From NCBI RefSeq assembly GCF_002210285.1, contig NZ_MWQE01000009.1, positions 1 through 64,000 on the forward strand: a DNA stretch of 64,000 bases, given 5' to 3'. Of this stretch, positions 35,601 to 44,438 are shown one piece after another. Below the pieces are notes generated by a model. The model had not been told where the DNA came from, did not search any database, and saw only the letters and a list, made by a program, of their open reading frames with translations. The translations under genes were made by a program, and so were the position numbers. Each line of letters begins with the position of its first letter. Within the stretch, counting starts at the first letter, position 1. The DNA comes from Fibrobacter sp. UWR2 (GTDB lineage Bacteria; Fibrobacterota; Fibrobacteria; Fibrobacterales; Fibrobacteraceae).

Positions 35601-36347
35601 CTAAAGAATGAACGGGCAATAGGGAACGTTCACCAGGCAGGGACCAAGCTGGCCATCGGCGGCACATGGCCCAACATCAAGCGCACAGGCGTTTCCGAGG
35701 CAGCCCTTTGCTGCACACGCTCCAGTAGCGGCTGCGCATGCATCTCCAACGCAGCCTGCGCCAGCACACACATCTGCTTTTGCTCCACAGGCATCCCCCG
35801 TACAACCTGTTCCCGTCCCGGCCCCTGCATGGCCGCCACAGCCCTCGACAGCGCACGCTTCTGCAGCACAGGCATTCGCGTCTGCAGCGCATGCCGCGCC
35901 TCCACATGCATCGCCACCACAAGCGCTTGCTTTCGCTCCACATGCAGCACCGCCACACGCATCGGCAGCGCAAGCACCTGCATATCCACCGCAGACATAG
36001 CCACCACACACGTTAGTCGGGCAAGCCGTCGCATCGGCTGCGCAACCCGCGCCAGCGCACGATCCGCGAAGAAGTGTCCGGGACTTCTTTTGGAAAGGTA
36101 TCACGACCACCTTGTTACCGTCCAAATCGATCTGGACATTTTTCAGAACAGAAATCAAATCAACAATCTTATTGATTTCCTTCAGCTGTTCCACCAAGAC
36201 GACAGGCGAACCCTTGCAGGTAGCCGTTGTTCCATCCGGAGTTACCGAAAAGCAGATGATTTCGTTTTTGCGGGTACGTGCGCGAAGGGTCAAATCTAGC
36301 CCCTGCGTGATGTAGCCGTTTCTGTCTACTTGATTGATTTCCTTCAT
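35601..36347 (-). CDS. Cys/Ala/Gly-repeat peptide, probable radical SAM substrate
   Basis: A 248-residue protein. Residues 1-95 are an ordinary, leader-like domain with two Cys (32, 44). Residues 97-248 carry 25 Cys spaced 5-5-7 over and over, a 17-residue repeat such as CGGAACGAKASA, almost otherwise Ala, Gly, Asp. One unit lacks a Cys (170 to 182) and the pattern loosens at the end. AAGGAG precedes the ATG, 16 nt after the radical SAM gene. This fits a ribosomally made, post-translationally modified peptide of the ranthipeptide/sactipeptide kind, or a metal-binding repeat protein. The core is much GC-richer than its surroundings. Confidence 0.75.
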   Translation of the reverse strand: MKEINQVDRNGYITQGLDLTLRARTRKNEIICFSVTPDGTTATCKGSPVVLVEQLKEINKIVDLISVLKNVQIDLDGNKVVVIPFQKKSRTLLRGSCAGAGCAADATACPTNVCGGYVCGGYAGACAADACGGAACGAKASACGGDACGGAACAADANACAAEACAVEGCGGHAGAGTGTGCTGDACGAKADVCAGAGCVGDACAAATGACAAKGCLGNACALDVGPCAADGQLGPCLVNVPYCPFIL

Positions 36348-36363
36348 ATCATGACTCCTTTTA

Positions 36364-37701
36364 TTAATGGTGAAATTTTTTTAGATAGAGGCGCAGTCTA
36401 TTTTCCAAATCGAACTTGATCGATGGGCATGGCGTAAGGGCCGAGTTTCCCGAATAGTTTTCCTTGAACAAGAAACGGTACGTACACATTCCCATGCAAT
36501 TTGGCATAATCCTGCAATCCAGGCATTCCTGTTCTACAAAAGGAGACCAAGACGTCCAATCCTTCCCTGCGTCCCTTAGATTGAATTTCTCGTCAGCTAT
36601 GTTCCCAATTTTGTACTTGTCTACAGAAACAGTTTCCCAACATTTGTGAATATCGCCGTTCGGGCAGATTACAAGGCCGTTCTCCTTGGCCGCCCCACAG
36701 ACTCCCATTAAATGAGGCGGCAGCGTAATGTTGCACAAGCCATTCTTATAGGCATACTCAATGAGCTTGGTTTCGATTTCTGCATAATGAAGCGCCTCCA
36801 AGGTATAAGCCGAAACATGCTTACACATTGTTGTCGACGCATGAATCGGGGCAAAGTACATCGAAATATTTTTAACGCCCTTCAGTTCACGGGCGACTTC
36901 ATCAATCAGCCTATAGCATTGCGCTTCGTTGCGGGAATCCACATTCACGCGGAATGTCGTCGCAATAGGTGATTCTGATTGATATTTCCTTACGTTCTCC
37001 ATTATCACATCAAAAGACCCACGATTATCCGACTTGAAGAAGCGGACCTTATCGTGAACATCCTTAGGCCCATCAAGCGTTATCTGAATCCAGGAAATTC
37101 GGCATTCCCTAAAGGCGTCCATATTTTCGGACTTGAGCAGGGATCCATTGGTGATTATGGAGGCCTTGTACGCGATACCCTTCTTTGTACACAGGTCAAT
37201 CATTCGCCTAGATAAGCCCCTTATAACGTCCATTCCAAGCGTAGGCTCGCCACCAAACCAGGTCACATTCAGATTTTGAAGTTCCGTACAGTTAGATTCC
37301 AGCCAATGCATAACGCCATCCTGCGTTTTTGCATTCATAATGGAACTTTTCTTGTCGGCACCTTCGAAGCAGTAATTGCAATTAAAGTTGCACGAAAGAG
37401 TCGGAAGAATTGTCATTGTCAATGACTGCTTCCCTGTTTTCACCGACAAAAACTTCTCTTTTATTCGTTCGCGCTCATCGGCATCGACAGGAATTATGAA
37501 ATTATTGATTAGGCACCTATCCAAGAAATCAAGCTTTGAAGCCTCCAAGTCAGCAGGGACGCCCTCACTAACAATTTTCTCCAGAAAGTCATACTCGTCG
37601 TGCGATAAAACCGCAAGGGAGTTGCCCAAAGTATTATACACTGCAATGTCATCGCCTTCGGCGATAAGGATATTGTATCTTGAAAAGTTGTATTTGGTCA
37701 T
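36364..37701 (-). CDS. radical SAM/SPASM peptide maturase
   Basis: A 445-residue enzyme. The N-terminal 90 residues resemble the peptide-recognition region of peptide maturases (YNTLGNSLAVL). The radical SAM core has CNFNCNYC (C104, C108, C111) and WFGGEPTL. The SPASM-type C-terminus has CGAAKENGLVICPNGDIHKC and then CLDCRIMPNCMGMC with a final Cys in LTPCPS, enough for two auxiliary [4Fe-4S] clusters. Such enzymes form thioether or C-C links in Cys-rich peptides. The Cys-repeat gene follows directly and is the obvious substrate. It recalls the FibroRumin-type maturases known from Fibrobacter, but I could not test this. Confidence 0.85.
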   Translation of the reverse strand: MTKYNFSRYNILIAEGDDIAVYNTLGNSLAVLSHDEYDFLEKIVSEGVPADLEASKLDFLDRCLINNFIIPVDADERERIKEKFLSVKTGKQSLTMTILPTLSCNFNCNYCFEGADKKSSIMNAKTQDGVMHWLESNCTELQNLNVTWFGGEPTLGMDVIRGLSRRMIDLCTKKGIAYKASIITNGSLLKSENMDAFRECRISWIQITLDGPKDVHDKVRFFKSDNRGSFDVIMENVRKYQSESPIATTFRVNVDSRNEAQCYRLIDEVARELKGVKNISMYFAPIHASTTMCKHVSAYTLEALHYAEIETKLIEYAYKNGLCNITLPPHLMGVCGAAKENGLVICPNGDIHKCWETVSVDKYKIGNIADEKFNLRDAGKDWTSWSPFVEQECLDCRIMPNCMGMCTYRFLFKENYSGNSALTPCPSIKFDLENRLRLYLKKFHH

Positions 37702-37973
37702 AATAAGTTTAGATGAAAAATTTCGTACAAACTTAATAATATTTTTGTAACGTATTATGACACGGCAAGTAAGCCCATTTTTGCCAAAAGTTTATCATAA
37801 CCAAACAATGTTCAACGCCAATTGAATATGGGCAAGCAATTGTAATTTGTATGTATTACTTTAGATAAGTTAATTTTCGCCCGTATTTTTTTGTAATTTT
37901 TTCAACACATTGGTTTTTAGGCGAATTTGAAGGTCAGAATGCCGTATTTTTTGTATTCGGATATTCCATCGGC

Positions 37974-38777
37974 CTACTTAAAAACATACCCCACGCCGAA
38001 TTTTGCGGCATAGTGGCGGTAGTCGGGGTTCACGAGGGTCATCGCAACGCCCCCGCTCACTTCCCAGTGGGTGTTGAATCGATACCCGGCCATAATGTAA
38101 TGCGTGTCTATCGACGGTGTGGCAAGGCCCTCATCGCCAGCCTCGACGGCCGGGGAATACGAGCTCAGGCTATAGCTCAAGAAAAAGTCCTCGATCATGA
38201 TAGTCGCATACAAGCCCATGAATAGCGAGGCGTAAAAATCGGTATCCGTCCCGCCGATAGATTTCCAGTCATCACTGTCGGAGCACGGGTAAACATCGCA
38301 CTCTTCGCCGTCCACGGTTATCGTGGTATACTGGTGGAATGTGCCCATAAATATGCCGGCTTCGAAAAATCTCGTGTTGAAACCAAGTTTCAGGTGGTGG
38401 TAAATTCCGTCATCGTAACCGACGCCCAGGCCCCAAATAAAAAAACTCGTTTTCTGGAACCATTCGAACGATGCGTTCAGATCACTGCCGCCCAATTCGT
38501 AGATTCCTTTCGCGGTGAATTCCCGAGTGGGCTGCATCAGCGAATCGGCGCTGTAGTTCGAATACGACCCGCTCACCACCATGGTTTCCTTCGGGCTGAA
38601 AAGGTACGACCCGGAAAAACGGAATGTCGAGGAATGGGGTTCGAGGTACCCGCGTACGCCTTCGACTTCGGGAGCCTCGGCTGCATCGACGTGGAAACTG
38701 GTAATACGCGTACGCGTACACCCCGTGGCAAGTAGGCACAGGGCAAGACATACGGATATGTACACCATTCGTCTCAT
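37974..38777 (-). CDS. lipoprotein with outer-membrane barrel-like body
   Basis: A 267-residue protein with a lipobox (LLATGC) after a short hydrophobic signal, and alternating beta-strands with aromatic ends closing in FGVGYVFK. AAGGAG precedes the ATG. It is likely an outer-membrane-associated lipoprotein of unknown role. The 270 nt between it and the radical SAM gene hold no recognisable gene. Confidence 0.7.
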   Translation of the reverse strand: MRRMVYISVCLALCLLATGCTRTRITSFHVDAAEAPEVEGVRGYLEPHSSTFRFSGSYLFSPKETMVVSGSYSNYSADSLMQPTREFTAKGIYELGGSDLNASFEWFQKTSFFIWGLGVGYDDGIYHHLKLGFNTRFFEAGIFMGTFHQYTTITVDGEECDVYPCSDSDDWKSIGGTDTDFYASLFMGLYATIMIEDFFLSYSLSSYSPAVEAGDEGLATPSIDTHYIMAGYRFNTHWEVSGGVAMTLVNPDYRHYAAKFGVGYVFK

Positions 38778-38866
38778 GGGAGCTCCTTCTAATACTATAT
38801 CTAATATTATATAATTTTTTTATGACATTGGATAGCCCAAGCGCATTTTCTATATTTTAGTCCACT

Positions 38867-39883
38867 ATGACCGCGGACGAACTCTTCAACAGATTGAACA
38901 AGATCCAGCCGGGTGCGGTGCTCTGCCACTACACCCGTGAAAAAGTCGAACAGATGCTCCCGCTGATCAACGAGATCAACGAGCGCAAGAAAGACCAGGA
39001 TACTGTCATCCTCGCGCACAGCTACTGCGCACCGGAAATCGTGCTCGGTGTCGCCGACTACACGGGCGACAGCTACAAGCTGAGCGAAGACGCCACGAAG
39101 GTCCCACAGAAGACAATCCTCTTCTCCGCAGTCCGCTTCATGGGCGAGACGGCCAAGATCCTGAGCCCCGAAAAAGACGTGCTCATCCCGGGCAAGCTCA
39201 CGGGCTGCAGCCTCGCCGATTCCATTACCGGCAAGGACGTGCAGGCGCTGCGCGAAAAGTACCCGGAACACGCCTTCATCTGCTACATCAACACCACGGC
39301 CGACGTGAAGGCGGCCTGCGACGTGTGTGTCACGAGCGGCAACGTGATGAAGATCGTGGAAGCCTACCCCAACGACAAGATTTGCTTTGTGCCCGACAAG
39401 CTCATGGGCCAAAACATCAAGAACGAGATGGAAAGCCGCGGCGTCAAGAAGGACATCGTACTCTACAACGGCAGCTGCTACGTGCACGAGACGTACGATG
39501 CCGAACTCATCCAGTTCTTCCGCAGCCAGAATCCGGGCCTCAAGGTGGTGAGCCACCCCGAATGCAACCCCTCTGCGGCGTTCTACAGCGACTTCGTGGG
39601 CAGTACCGGCCAGATGGTCAAGTACATCGATGGCCTGCCGCCCAAGAGCAAGGTCCTGCTCCTTACGGAATGCGGGCTCAATGCACGCATGCACTACGAG
39701 CACCCCGACATGGAATTCATCGGGAGCTGCAGCATGTGCAAGTACATGAAGTCTAACTCCCTCGAGAACATCCTCGAGACACTCCGCCACCCCGAACAGG
39801 CGAACCGCGTGGAACTCGACGAAGATACGCGCGTGAAGGCGAAGAAGTGCATCGACGCGATGTTCCACTACGCGAACCTCTAG
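38867..39883 (+). CDS. nadA: quinolinate synthase NadA
   Basis: A 338-residue quinolinate synthase, which condenses iminoaspartate and dihydroxyacetone phosphate to quinolinate for NAD synthesis using a [4Fe-4S] cluster. Seen motifs: VILAHSYCAPEI, VRFMGETAKIL, GCSLADSI, MESRG region, SHPECNP, and GSCSMCKYM. It ends 11 nt before mnmA, so the two are probably cotranscribed. GC and codon use are core-like. Confidence 0.95.
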   Translation: MTADELFNRLNKIQPGAVLCHYTREKVEQMLPLINEINERKKDQDTVILAHSYCAPEIVLGVADYTGDSYKLSEDATKVPQKTILFSAVRFMGETAKILSPEKDVLIPGKLTGCSLADSITGKDVQALREKYPEHAFICYINTTADVKAACDVCVTSGNVMKIVEAYPNDKICFVPDKLMGQNIKNEMESRGVKKDIVLYNGSCYVHETYDAELIQFFRSQNPGLKVVSHPECNPSAAFYSDFVGSTGQMVKYIDGLPPKSKVLLLTECGLNARMHYEHPDMEFIGSCSMCKYMKSNSLENILETLRHPEQANRVELDEDTRVKAKKCIDAMFHYANL

Positions 39884-39894
39884 GCGGTAAACAC

Positions 39895-40986
39895 ATGGCA
39901 AAGAAGGTAGCAGTCGGGCTTTCCGGCGGTGTCGATTCGGCACTCGCGGCTTACCTACTAAAACAGCAGGGATATGAAGTCGTCGGCGTTACCATGGCCA
40001 CATGGGACGGTTCCCTCAACATACCGCACGTAGAAGGCCGCGAGGGCTGCTTCGGCCCTGGCGAGGACATAAGCATCGCCGAAGCGAAGACCGTCGCCGA
40101 CCGTCTGGGCGTGCCGCATTACGTTGTCCGTGTTTCCGAGGAATACAAGCGCCAGGTGCTCGACTACTTCCGCGCCGAATACCGCGCGGGCCGCACGCCG
40201 AACCCGTGCGTGCGTTGCAACCAGAATATCAAATTCGGCGCACTCCACATGGCAGCCCGCCGCATGGGCATTGCCTTCGACTACTTTGCCACCGGGCACT
40301 ACGCCCGCCTCGATTTCAAGAACCCCGACGAGCCGTTCCTGTATGCGGCGCTCGACCACAGCAAAGACCAGACGTACTTCCTCTCGCGCCTTACCGCAGA
40401 GCAACTCTCCACGGTAATCTTCCCGCTGGGCGGCATGACGAAGGTACAGGTCAAAGAACTCGCGAAAGAAATCGGCTGGGACGACTATGCCACCAAAAAA
40501 GAAAGCCAGGACTTCTTGGAATGCGGCGACTACTCCGTACTCTTCGACGAATCCGACAACGTGCCGGGTGACTTCGTAGACATGCAGGGAAAGGTGCTCG
40601 GCCAGCACAAGGGCATAGTGCACTACACCATCGGGCAGCGCAAGGGCCTGAACATCGGTGGCCAGCCGGAACCGCTCTTCGTGGTGTCCATCGATGCGAA
40701 GAAGAACCAGGTGGTGCTCGGCCCCCGCAGCGCTCTCAGCTGCACCGAAGTCTCGGGCGTGGAACTCAACCTGATGGTATCCGAAACCTCGCCGCTCTTG
40801 AAGGGCGAACTGACGGCGCACATCAGGCTCGGCCACAGGGGCGCCGTCGCGCGGATTGTCGCGCTCGACACTGCCGCCGGTACCATCCGCGTGCGGTTCG
40901 ACGAACCGCAGTTCGCCTCCGCACCGGGCCAGATTCTGGTGCTCTACGCCGGCGACGGCATCGTCGCATCGGCAATTATCGCCTAA
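39895..40986 (+). CDS. mnmA: tRNA 2-thiouridylase MnmA
   Basis: A 363-residue PP-loop enzyme that thiolates U34 of tRNA. It starts with the PP-loop GLSGGVDSALAAYLL and has NPCVRCNQNIKF, FATGHYARL and HYTIGQRKGLNIGG. The second conserved Cys of the E. coli type (in SxxxCF) is replaced by ESQDFLECGDY, a variant seen in other groups where sulfur transfer relies on different cysteines. Start ATG at 39895 with GGCGG upstream, chosen over an upstream overlapping start. Confidence 0.92.
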   Translation: MAKKVAVGLSGGVDSALAAYLLKQQGYEVVGVTMATWDGSLNIPHVEGREGCFGPGEDISIAEAKTVADRLGVPHYVVRVSEEYKRQVLDYFRAEYRAGRTPNPCVRCNQNIKFGALHMAARRMGIAFDYFATGHYARLDFKNPDEPFLYAALDHSKDQTYFLSRLTAEQLSTVIFPLGGMTKVQVKELAKEIGWDDYATKKESQDFLECGDYSVLFDESDNVPGDFVDMQGKVLGQHKGIVHYTIGQRKGLNIGGQPEPLFVVSIDAKKNQVVLGPRSALSCTEVSGVELNLMVSETSPLLKGELTAHIRLGHRGAVARIVALDTAAGTIRVRFDEPQFASAPGQILVLYAGDGIVASAIIA

Positions 40987-41100
40987 AAACACGAAGTTTT
41001 CTGTTTTTTTTCGTACGTTTCGGTCAATTTCATAATAAATTTTATACAACGGAACATTCTATACGGAATTTCCCGTTTATGTGTATGCCAGAGGTTGTTG

Positions 41101-43266
41101 ATGAAATGGACTTCGATTTCTAAGTCGAGACAGATTCTATGGGCCATGGGGCTCATTCTTGTCGGTATTCTCATCAATATCATCCCTTCGAAAATAGTCC
41201 TCTTTTTTGATATCCCTATTTTCGCGGATTCCATCGGAACCATTCTCGCCGCCATGCTGGGCGGTACGCTCCCCGCCGTAATTGTCGGGTTCTTCTCCAA
41301 TGCGTTCAACGGCATTTCCGACCTCACCACCCTCTATTACGGTATCATCAGCATCCTCATAGGCGTCGCCGCTACGCAGTTCCAACAAAGGGGCTACTTC
41401 CGTAGCGCACTCAAGGCGTGCATCACCGTAATCGCGTTCGCCGCCCTGGGCGGCATCCTCGGTTCCATCCTCACCTACTTCCTGTACGGCTACGATTTCG
41501 GCGAGGGCATCTCGGCGCCATTCTCCATCGCCATCCACAACAACCTCGGATTCAGCAAGTTCTTCGCTCAGCTCACGGCCGACTTCGTCATCGACATCAT
41601 CGACAAGTCCATCGTCGTCGCCATCGCGATTATCGCGCACAGGAAGATTCCTCTCAAGCTTAAACACCTCTACAGCCACGTATTCCTGTTCGACCCGAAC
41701 CTGGCCGAACACATGCGCCAGATCGGCAGCTACCACATCAAGCGCTCGTTGCTCCGCAAGGTCGTCTTCATCGTCATCATCGCCGAGATCCTCCTGGGCG
41801 CGCTCGCGAGCATTACAGGGTTCGTCCTCTACAGGCAGGTTTCCATAGGCAAGTTCGTGGATATCGCACACGGCCTTACCGAAGCCGCCTCGGTAGCGAT
41901 AGACGCAGACCGCGTAGACGAGTTCATTGCGGAAGGCTAAAAGGCTCCGGGCTATACCGAAATAGAATCGAAACTGTACAAGATAAGGAACGGGTTCCCG
42001 CAGGCGCTCTACCTGTACGTGTACAAGATTCTCGAAGACGGCTGCCACGTGGTATTCGACCTCGATGCGACCGACGGCGAGGAGGGTGGCGAGCCGGGTG
42101 CAGTCATCCCCTTCGACCCGACATTCGTGCCCTACCTGCCTAAACTGCTCAACGGCGAATCCATCGAGCCGATTATCTCCGACGACCAGTACGGCTGGCT
42201 ACTCACCGTATACAAGCCGCTCAAGAATTCCGCGGGCAAGACGGTCGCCTATGTCGCCGCCGACATCTCCATGGGCGAAATCCTCATCGACCAGGCGAAG
42301 TTCTTCATCAAGCTCCTCTCGATGTTCTTCGGGCTTTCAATTATCATCATGAGTATCGTGCTCGAACTCGTGCACCGCGGAATCGTGAACCCCGTAAACC
42401 GCATGGCATCGGGCGCCATACACTTCGCCTACAACTTGGAACAGAGCCGCGTGAGCAGCGTCCAGGAACTCGATTCCCTCAACATTACCACGGACGACGA
42501 AATCGAATACCTGTACAAGGCGCTCATCAAGACCTGCAAGGACTCGGTGGAATTCATCGAAAGACTCGAGAAGGCAGCCGAGCGCATCACCCGCATGCAG
42601 GACGAAATTATTATCAACTTCGCAGAAATGGTCGAAGCGCGCGATACCAGTACGGGTAACCACATTAAGAAAACTGCATTCTACGTGGAGGCCATCGCGA
42701 AGGAGCTGCAGCGCGAAGGCAAGTTCAGCGAAATTCTCGACGACGCGTACATCGCAAAGCTCAAGCGTTCCGCGCCTCTCCACGACATCGGCAAGATCGC
42801 CGTGTCCGACCTCATTCTGAATAAGCCGGGCAAGCTTACCGACGAAGAATTCGCCATCATGAAGAGCCATACCACCGAAGGCTGGCATATTCTCGAAAAG
42901 ATCGAAGAAAACGCAAGCGATTCCATGGATGACGATTACCTCAAGGAAGCTACCGAGATGGCGCACTACCACCACGAAAAGTGGGACGGCACAGGGTACC
43001 CCACCGGAATCAAGGGCAACGGAATCCCGCTGTCGGCGCGCATCATGGCGGTGGCCGACGTGTTCGACGCGCTCGTGGCCGAACGCATCTACAAGAAGCC
43101 CTTCACCTACGAGAAGGCGATGGCCATCATCACCGAGGGCGCAGGCAAGCACTTCGACCCTGTGGTAGTCGAGGCCTTCAGCCACATCTCCGAGGAACTC
43201 TACGCCCAGCGCACCGTGCTCGACGATATAGTTACGCACAAGCACGATGATGCCGCAAAGGGCTAG
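41101..43266 (+). pseudogene. membrane HD-GYP phosphodiesterase gene with in-frame stop
   Basis: One reading frame runs from ATG 41101 (GAGG upstream) to 43266 but is broken by TAA at 41938-41940. The first part has about six membrane helices resembling ECF-type or sensor membrane domains (VGILINIIPSKIVLFF, AMLGGTLPAVIVGFF). After the stop the frame resumes with a periplasmic-like sensor region, another helix, and an HD-GYP domain: HDIGKIAVSDLIL, HTTEGW, HHEKWDGTGYP. HD-GYP enzymes degrade cyclic di-GMP. The stop could be a nonsense mutation (one base from Tyr), a sequencing error, or read through. Confidence 0.85.
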
Positions 43267-43307
43267 ACCGCAACGCCCTGCGGTTATCGCCGAATCAAAT
43301 TAAAACA

Positions 43308-43337
43308 CCGACCGCTCCTGCGGCCGGTGAATTTTTT
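43308..43337 (+). terminator. terminator after the HD-GYP gene
   Basis: CCGACCGC and GCGGCCGG pair with one mismatch around TCCT, followed by TGAATTTTTT. It lies between the HD-GYP gene and the convergent patatin gene. Confidence 0.6.
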
Positions 43338-43353
43338 CAATCGGAAGTGTCGA

Positions 43354-44253
43354 CTACATCGTGGACTTCACGAACTTGAGGACATCCTTCTTGACCCTCT
43401 TGTATTCGTCTTCCCAGATCTTGGCAACCTTGTCGACGAGAGTAAGGTCATCCATCGCATACTTCTTGTCCACCTTCGGCGCGACACGGTAAACATTGTC
43501 TTCACCGATGTTCGCGCAGGCTTCGAAGTAGTTCGAGTTGCCCGTACGTGCAATCCAGTCATCCATGATGTATTCGAGCCAGCCCAGAGCGTTCTTTTTC
43601 GCGGGGGCCTTGTTCGGGGTAATCATGCCGGTATTGAACGTGAGGATCTTGATACCGTCGGCAAAGAGGTCGCGGTACTTCTTCTTGCTTGCGCAGAGAT
43701 TCTTGAGGCCGGACTGCAGCACCATGATGGGGTCGTTCGCCCACATGCCGCCATCGCAGAAGACCTTGCCATCAAGAGTCAGCGTGTCGAAATAGGTCGG
43801 CGCGGAGCAACTCGAAAGGATGGCGTAGGCGCGGTCCATCCAGGTGTCGGTGCGGTCCCACACCTTCTCTACGCTTTCACCGTTCATGTAGGTGGTCGGG
43901 ATGTAGATGGGCTTGTTGAACTTGTCCATCTTGCCCGGGAAGTTCTCGTACAGGAGCTTCTTGAGGCCGGAATTGTCGTAGCGGTAGTAGTTCGAACGGG
44001 CAATCGGCGGAAGCGTACCGGATTTCTTCTTGAAAATCTTCTCGAGATTCGCCTTGTACAGGTCAAAGAGCGTCTGGGCCGTCATGCCCTCACAAAGTCC
44101 ACTCGCAATAATCGAGCCGGTAGAAGTGCCCGCGAATGCTTCGCTCACATCGGCGAGGTTTGCACCCAGATCCTTTTCGAGCAGGCTCATGAACTTGAGG
44201 GGACCAATACCGAGGGCGCCGCCGCCACAAACGGAAATGACGAGTTTCTTCAC
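43354..44253 (-). CDS. patatin-like phospholipase
   Basis: A 299-residue patatin-fold lipid acyl hydrolase. The oxyanion loop GGGALG is near the start, the nucleophile elbow is GTSTG (Ser about residue 46), and the catalytic Asp is in FCDGGMWANDP. The start is a GTG at 44253 with AGGAGG upstream. No signal peptide, so cytoplasmic or a cargo. Lys-rich C-terminus. Patatins sometimes act in defence, but the core-like base use suggests housekeeping here. Confidence 0.85.
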   Translation of the reverse strand: MKKLVISVCGGGALGIGPLKFMSLLEKDLGANLADVSEAFAGTSTGSIIASGLCEGMTAQTLFDLYKANLEKIFKKKSGTLPPIARSNYYRYDNSGLKKLLYENFPGKMDKFNKPIYIPTTYMNGESVEKVWDRTDTWMDRAYAILSSCSAPTYFDTLTLDGKVFCDGGMWANDPIMVLQSGLKNLCASKKKYRDLFADGIKILTFNTGMITPNKAPAKKNALGWLEYIMDDWIARTGNSNYFEACANIGEDNVYRVAPKVDKKYAMDDLTLVDKVAKIWEDEYKRVKKDVLKFVKSTM

Positions 44254-44385
44254 TAGTGTTGCCTCCTTTTATTTTATCGGGAACTTTCCCTTGTTTGCAA
44301 CTCCGTATAAAATAAATACTACGGATAAACGAGGCAATTAGTTTTTTGTAAACAAATACAAACTAAAATGTAATATACACCAAAC

Positions 44386-44414
44386 AAAAAAGCAGGGAGC
44401 GGTCGGCTTCCTGC
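44386..44414 (-). terminator. terminator after the FecR-like gene
   Basis: On the minus strand GCAGG and CCTGC close a GC-rich hairpin with inner pairs (AAGC region), followed by six T. It lies 25 nt after the stop of the FecR-domain gene. Confidence 0.7.
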
Positions 44415-44438
44415 TTAAAGTTCTTGGCAACCTAGGGG

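Noticed and set aside
38807-39943. 378-codon minus-strand frame over nadA
   Set aside because: Antisense to a certain nadA; the translation is His/Val-rich without a domain.
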